Of a stretch of DNA of 64,000 bases, positions 61,841 to 64,000 are shown piece by piece (within the stretch, counting starts at the first letter, position 1; each line of letters opens with the position of its first letter). This DNA is from Methanococcoides burtonii DSM 6242 (GTDB taxonomy: Archaea; Halobacteriota; Methanosarcinia; Methanosarcinales; Methanosarcinaceae). A model generated the notes under the pieces. That model was not told the DNA's origin and did no database searches. It saw only the letters and a program-made list of their open reading frames with translations. Location: NCBI RefSeq assembly GCF_000013725.1, contig NC_007955.1, forward strand, positions 1,023,579-1,087,578, given 5' to 3'. The translations under genes were made by a program, and so were the position numbers.

Positions 61841-62695
61841 ATGAAAATACGAGAGATCATCATCAAATATTGTGATAATACTGAGAAAAAAGGTAACGGA
61901 TTATTAATTCACTCTGGTCATCCTTCAGAAGATATCGAATTGCCGGAATTGTTCATGTATATTGACGACTGGTCTGAAGAGCCTTCAAGAAAGATATGGA
62001 GAAGCGATGTCCATCAAATGGTAGTTATAGAGGAGGAAGGGAAGTTCACCGTTTATGAACACATAAGGATGTCAGGTTACCGTATACAGTTGCTGGAACT
62101 AGATGAAATGTATGGCGAGAAGATAGAGAAGGACCTTACCGAGCTTGGTGACGTGTTCGCTTTTGTGAACCATGCCCACCGAATGAACAAAAGGAAGTCA
62201 GGAACCCCTTTTATTACACACCCAATGGACGTGGCTTCCATACTAATCAAAGAGAATGCAACCTCAGACCTTATATTTGCAGGATTTTTACATGATGTTG
62301 TTGAAGATGCCGGATTAACCAACGCAGATATTCGAAGAAGGTATGGCCCAACTGTTGCCGATTATGTAAGTGCTGTCACAGAACCTGAAGAACTGAAACA
62401 AGGCGATGATGTAGAAAGCTGGAAAGCACGCAAAGAATACATAATAAGGTCGATCTCAAAGGCAATCTCCGAAGTGAAGATACTTTCATGTGCTGATAAA
62501 CTTGCAAATCTAAGAGATCTCATACAGTATCTTGAAAAGGAAGGAGAGAGTGCGTGGGAGATGTTCAATGCACCAAAGGAAGAGCAGAAATGGTATTATA
62601 CATCAATGCTCGAAGCATTTGCAAACGGTCCTCAGAACATTACCGACACTTTCGTTTACAAAGAGTATAAAAAATGTGTTGAACAACTGTTTTAA
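61841..62695 (+). CDS. HD-domain hydrolase, MESH1/SpoT-hydrolase-like
   Basis: 284 aa. The C-terminal ~180 residues match (p)ppGpp-hydrolase-type HD domains: HAHRMNKRKSGTPFITHPMD near residue 110, AGFLHDVVEDAGL near 147 (HDxxED) and SCADKLANLRDL near 218. No synthetase domain is present. The first ~100 residues are an unassigned beta-rich region. MESH1 enzymes hydrolyse ppGpp or NADPH; the archaeal substrate is unknown. Confidence 0.85.
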   Translation: MKIREIIIKYCDNTEKKGNGLLIHSGHPSEDIELPELFMYIDDWSEEPSRKIWRSDVHQMVVIEEEGKFTVYEHIRMSGYRIQLLELDEMYGEKIEKDLTELGDVFAFVNHAHRMNKRKSGTPFITHPMDVASILIKENATSDLIFAGFLHDVVEDAGLTNADIRRRYGPTVADYVSAVTEPEELKQGDDVESWKARKEYIIRSISKAISEVKILSCADKLANLRDLIQYLEKEGESAWEMFNAPKEEQKWYYTSMLEAFANGPQNITDTFVYKEYKKCVEQLF

Positions 62696-62718
62696 ACATA
62701 TAGACTGAAAAAATGAAT

Positions 62719-62745
62719 GAACTGTCTGGAAATATCAGGCAGTTC
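62719..62745. terminator. Bidirectional hairpin between convergent genes
   Basis: 10-bp stem GAACTGTCTG/CAGGCAGTTC with one G-U pair and a 7-nt loop, between the HD hydrolase and the convergent membrane protein gene. T-runs are short on both sides, so termination by it is only likely. Confidence 0.55.
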
Positions 62746-63256
62746 TGGTTGCTTTATTCATTGCATCCAGGAATCCGTGCGGATCATGTGAGCCTATCAT
62801 AAGGTTCTTACCATTTTTGAACTCGAGCATTATGCCACTATTGCCACTGACATTGTATGCCTTTCCCTTTTTTCCATAGCGAATTCCCCAACCACCATAA
62901 TCCCTGAGGGCATTGTAGGTAATAATACGATAACTGGCAATGTCATCGAATTCGAGCCTTTTGAATGAGAGATGAAAAGGAAAGAAACGCAAATAAAGAC
63001 CATCGTACCGAACTTCTGTTTTGAGGTTCATTGAAAATATAAGAGCAGGAAACAAAAAACCGAAAACTACCGCAAACAAAGCGACCATATTGTCAGAGGA
63101 GGGGTTGTTCCCGAATGGAATACCAAGGACCAGCTGCTGGTAAGCTCCATAAAATGTAATGGCTGACGGAGTTAACAATATCACAATGAGCCAATATTGT
63201 CTGAATTTTTGTGTTTCACTAAATAGAGTCATATTTTCAAACATATTGATACCCAT
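62735..63256 (-). CDS. Membrane protein with a PH-like domain (DUF6141-like)
   Basis: 173 aa. Two membrane helices in the first ~80 residues (YWLIVILLTPSAITFYGAYQ and VALFAVVFGFLFPALIF) are followed by a soluble part with a PH-like pattern (VRYDGLYLRFFPFHLSFKRL; GIMLEFKNGKNLMIGSHDP). Function unknown. The start could also be the ATG four codons later; no ribosome binding site clearly decides it. Confidence 0.72.
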   Translation of the reverse strand: MGINMFENMTLFSETQKFRQYWLIVILLTPSAITFYGAYQQLVLGIPFGNNPSSDNMVALFAVVFGFLFPALIFSMNLKTEVRYDGLYLRFFPFHLSFKRLEFDDIASYRIITYNALRDYGGWGIRYGKKGKAYNVSGNSGIMLEFKNGKNLMIGSHDPHGFLDAMNKATRTA

Positions 63257-63499
63257 GTTATTATTATAAATCGTAATATATTTCTAATTATAGTCAAATG
63301 TATAAATAATAAATCTATTATTCAAATAAAGATAGTTGATAATAAAATTATTTCTAAATTAAAAAAAAGTGAAATGTTTATATCAATAAAGATGCAATCA
63401 GGACATAAAGAGCAAAACCAAAGGTTCAAAGGAATAAAAGCAATCGAGATTTTTAATTCGCTACAATAAGACCAAATAAGTACTCCATTAAAGAAATAC

Positions 63500-64000
63500 A
63501 TGGATATTGAGATCTCCATTCTAATGCTATTATTATCCGTACTCACCGGATATACGCTTGGGATATTTTCTGGGCTTGTACCCGGGATACACACGAACAA
63601 TTTCGCACTTATGCTGGTAGCTCTCTCCCCCATTTTCATGGACTGGGGCATTCCCCCGGCATATATAGCAGTGGCAATAGTTGCAAATTCGTTGTCCCAT
63701 AGTTTTCATGACATCATCCCGGCAATATATCTTGGTGCTCCAAATGATGACATGGCGCTGGCAGTCCTCCCGGGACATAGATTGCTGCTCGAAGGGCACG
63801 GCTCTGAAGCAATCCGCCTGTCAGCACTGGGAAGTGCTGGTTCTGTTGTTGTTTCACTCTTACTTGCGGTCCCATTAGCATTTGCTTTCAGCATTCTCTA
63901 CCCTGTCCTGCAATCCTACCTTGGCTGGCTACTCTTGCTTATATCCATAGCCCTCATCATGACGGAAAAAGGAGAACAGGTGATAAACCAGGGATCTCTT
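63500..64000 (+). CDS. TctA/DUF112-type permease, cut off by the window end
   Basis: 167 codons, open to the end of the window. It begins MDIEISILMLLLSVLTGYTL and has GLVPGIHTNN near residue 28, SHSFHDIIPAIYLGAPNDD near 66 and LPGHRLLLEGHG near 89, matching the archaeal DUF112/TctA-type membrane proteins; the bacterial members are the large permease of tripartite tricarboxylate transporters. At least four hydrophobic segments are visible. Partner subunits are not seen. The 243-bp gap before it is AT-rich without other genes. Confidence 0.85.
   Translation, partial: MDIEISILMLLLSVLTGYTLGIFSGLVPGIHTNNFALMLVALSPIFMDWGIPPAYIAVAIVANSLSHSFHDIIPAIYLGAPNDDMALAVLPGHRLLLEGHGSEAIRLSALGSAGSVVVSLLLAVPLAFAFSILYPVLQSYLGWLLLLISIALIMTEKGEQVINQGSL

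Overview
The window looks like the chromosome of a methylotrophic methanogenic archaeon of the Methanosarcinaceae, most like Methanococcoides. The base composition is AT-rich. There is an archaeal 16S rRNA 5' end, TFB, Gar1, a thermosome, diphthine synthase, a KH/RIO1 pair, DUF555/DUF357/DUF2119 archaeal signature families, a methyltransferase corrinoid protein, CbiZ, a membrane pyrophosphatase and many TATA-type promoters. The genus is an inference; no database was searched.

Layout. 0-1.8 kb: 5' end of a 16S rRNA gene on the minus strand, with two tandem promoter modules; an insertion sequence (IS) sits inside the upstream module. 1.9-4.6 kb: ArsR-type regulator, RIO1 kinase, KH protein, FAS1 protein. 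4.5-6.5 kb: sensor kinase read across an in-frame TAG. 6.8-10.6 kb: lactate racemase-like gene plus D-lactate/glycolate dehydrogenase pair. 11-16.8 kb: PAS sensor kinase, then a tightly packed corrinoid protein, UroD-type methyltransferase and a second kinase. 17-18.9 kb: peroxiredoxin, dead integrase, tRNA-Thr(CGU). 19-22 kb: Trm5, LysE exporter, TFB, Gar1. 22.3-23.6 kb: intact IS256-family element. 23.8-33.3 kb: ppdK, PfkB kinase, DUF555, DUF357, HerA-like ATPase, DphB, thermosome, DUF2119. 33.4-37.5 kb: accessory island (IS256 remnant beside tatA, frameshifted IS1 copy, three unrecognised genes, two of them apparent paralogues). 37.6-45.2 kb: S4/FtsJ methyltransferase, OYE-type oxidoreductase, ccmCBA, and a secreted protein with a MacB-like ABC transporter. 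45.2-49.7 kb: decayed region with Cas1-like fragments, a deleted IS, dispersed repeats and a few genes (DUF4352-like lipoprotein, hypoxanthine-DNA glycosylase, HD phosphohydrolase). 49.7-64 kb: TtuA-like tRNA thiolase, membrane protein, TudS-like protein, H+-pyrophosphatase, small regulators, a possible small RNA, ABC remnant, acetyl-CoA synthetase, PyrF, CbiZ, a MESH-like HD hydrolase, a PH-like membrane protein and a partial TctA/DUF112 permease.

How parts may work together. The corrinoid/methyltransferase/kinase trio couples one-carbon chemistry to a sensor kinase in a single transcription unit, and CbiZ supports corrinoid salvage. Acs consumes ATP and releases PPi, which the pyrophosphatase can turn into an ion gradient; ppdK also connects PPi and pyruvate metabolism. 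LarA with the two-subunit dehydrogenase suggests use of both lactate enantiomers. The most notable observations are the in-frame TAG in a sensor kinase (possible pyrrolysine read-through), the corrinoid-linked kinase module, the IS in the rRNA promoter array, the small-RNA-like locus at 57.3 kb and the Cas1-like debris at 45-48 kb.
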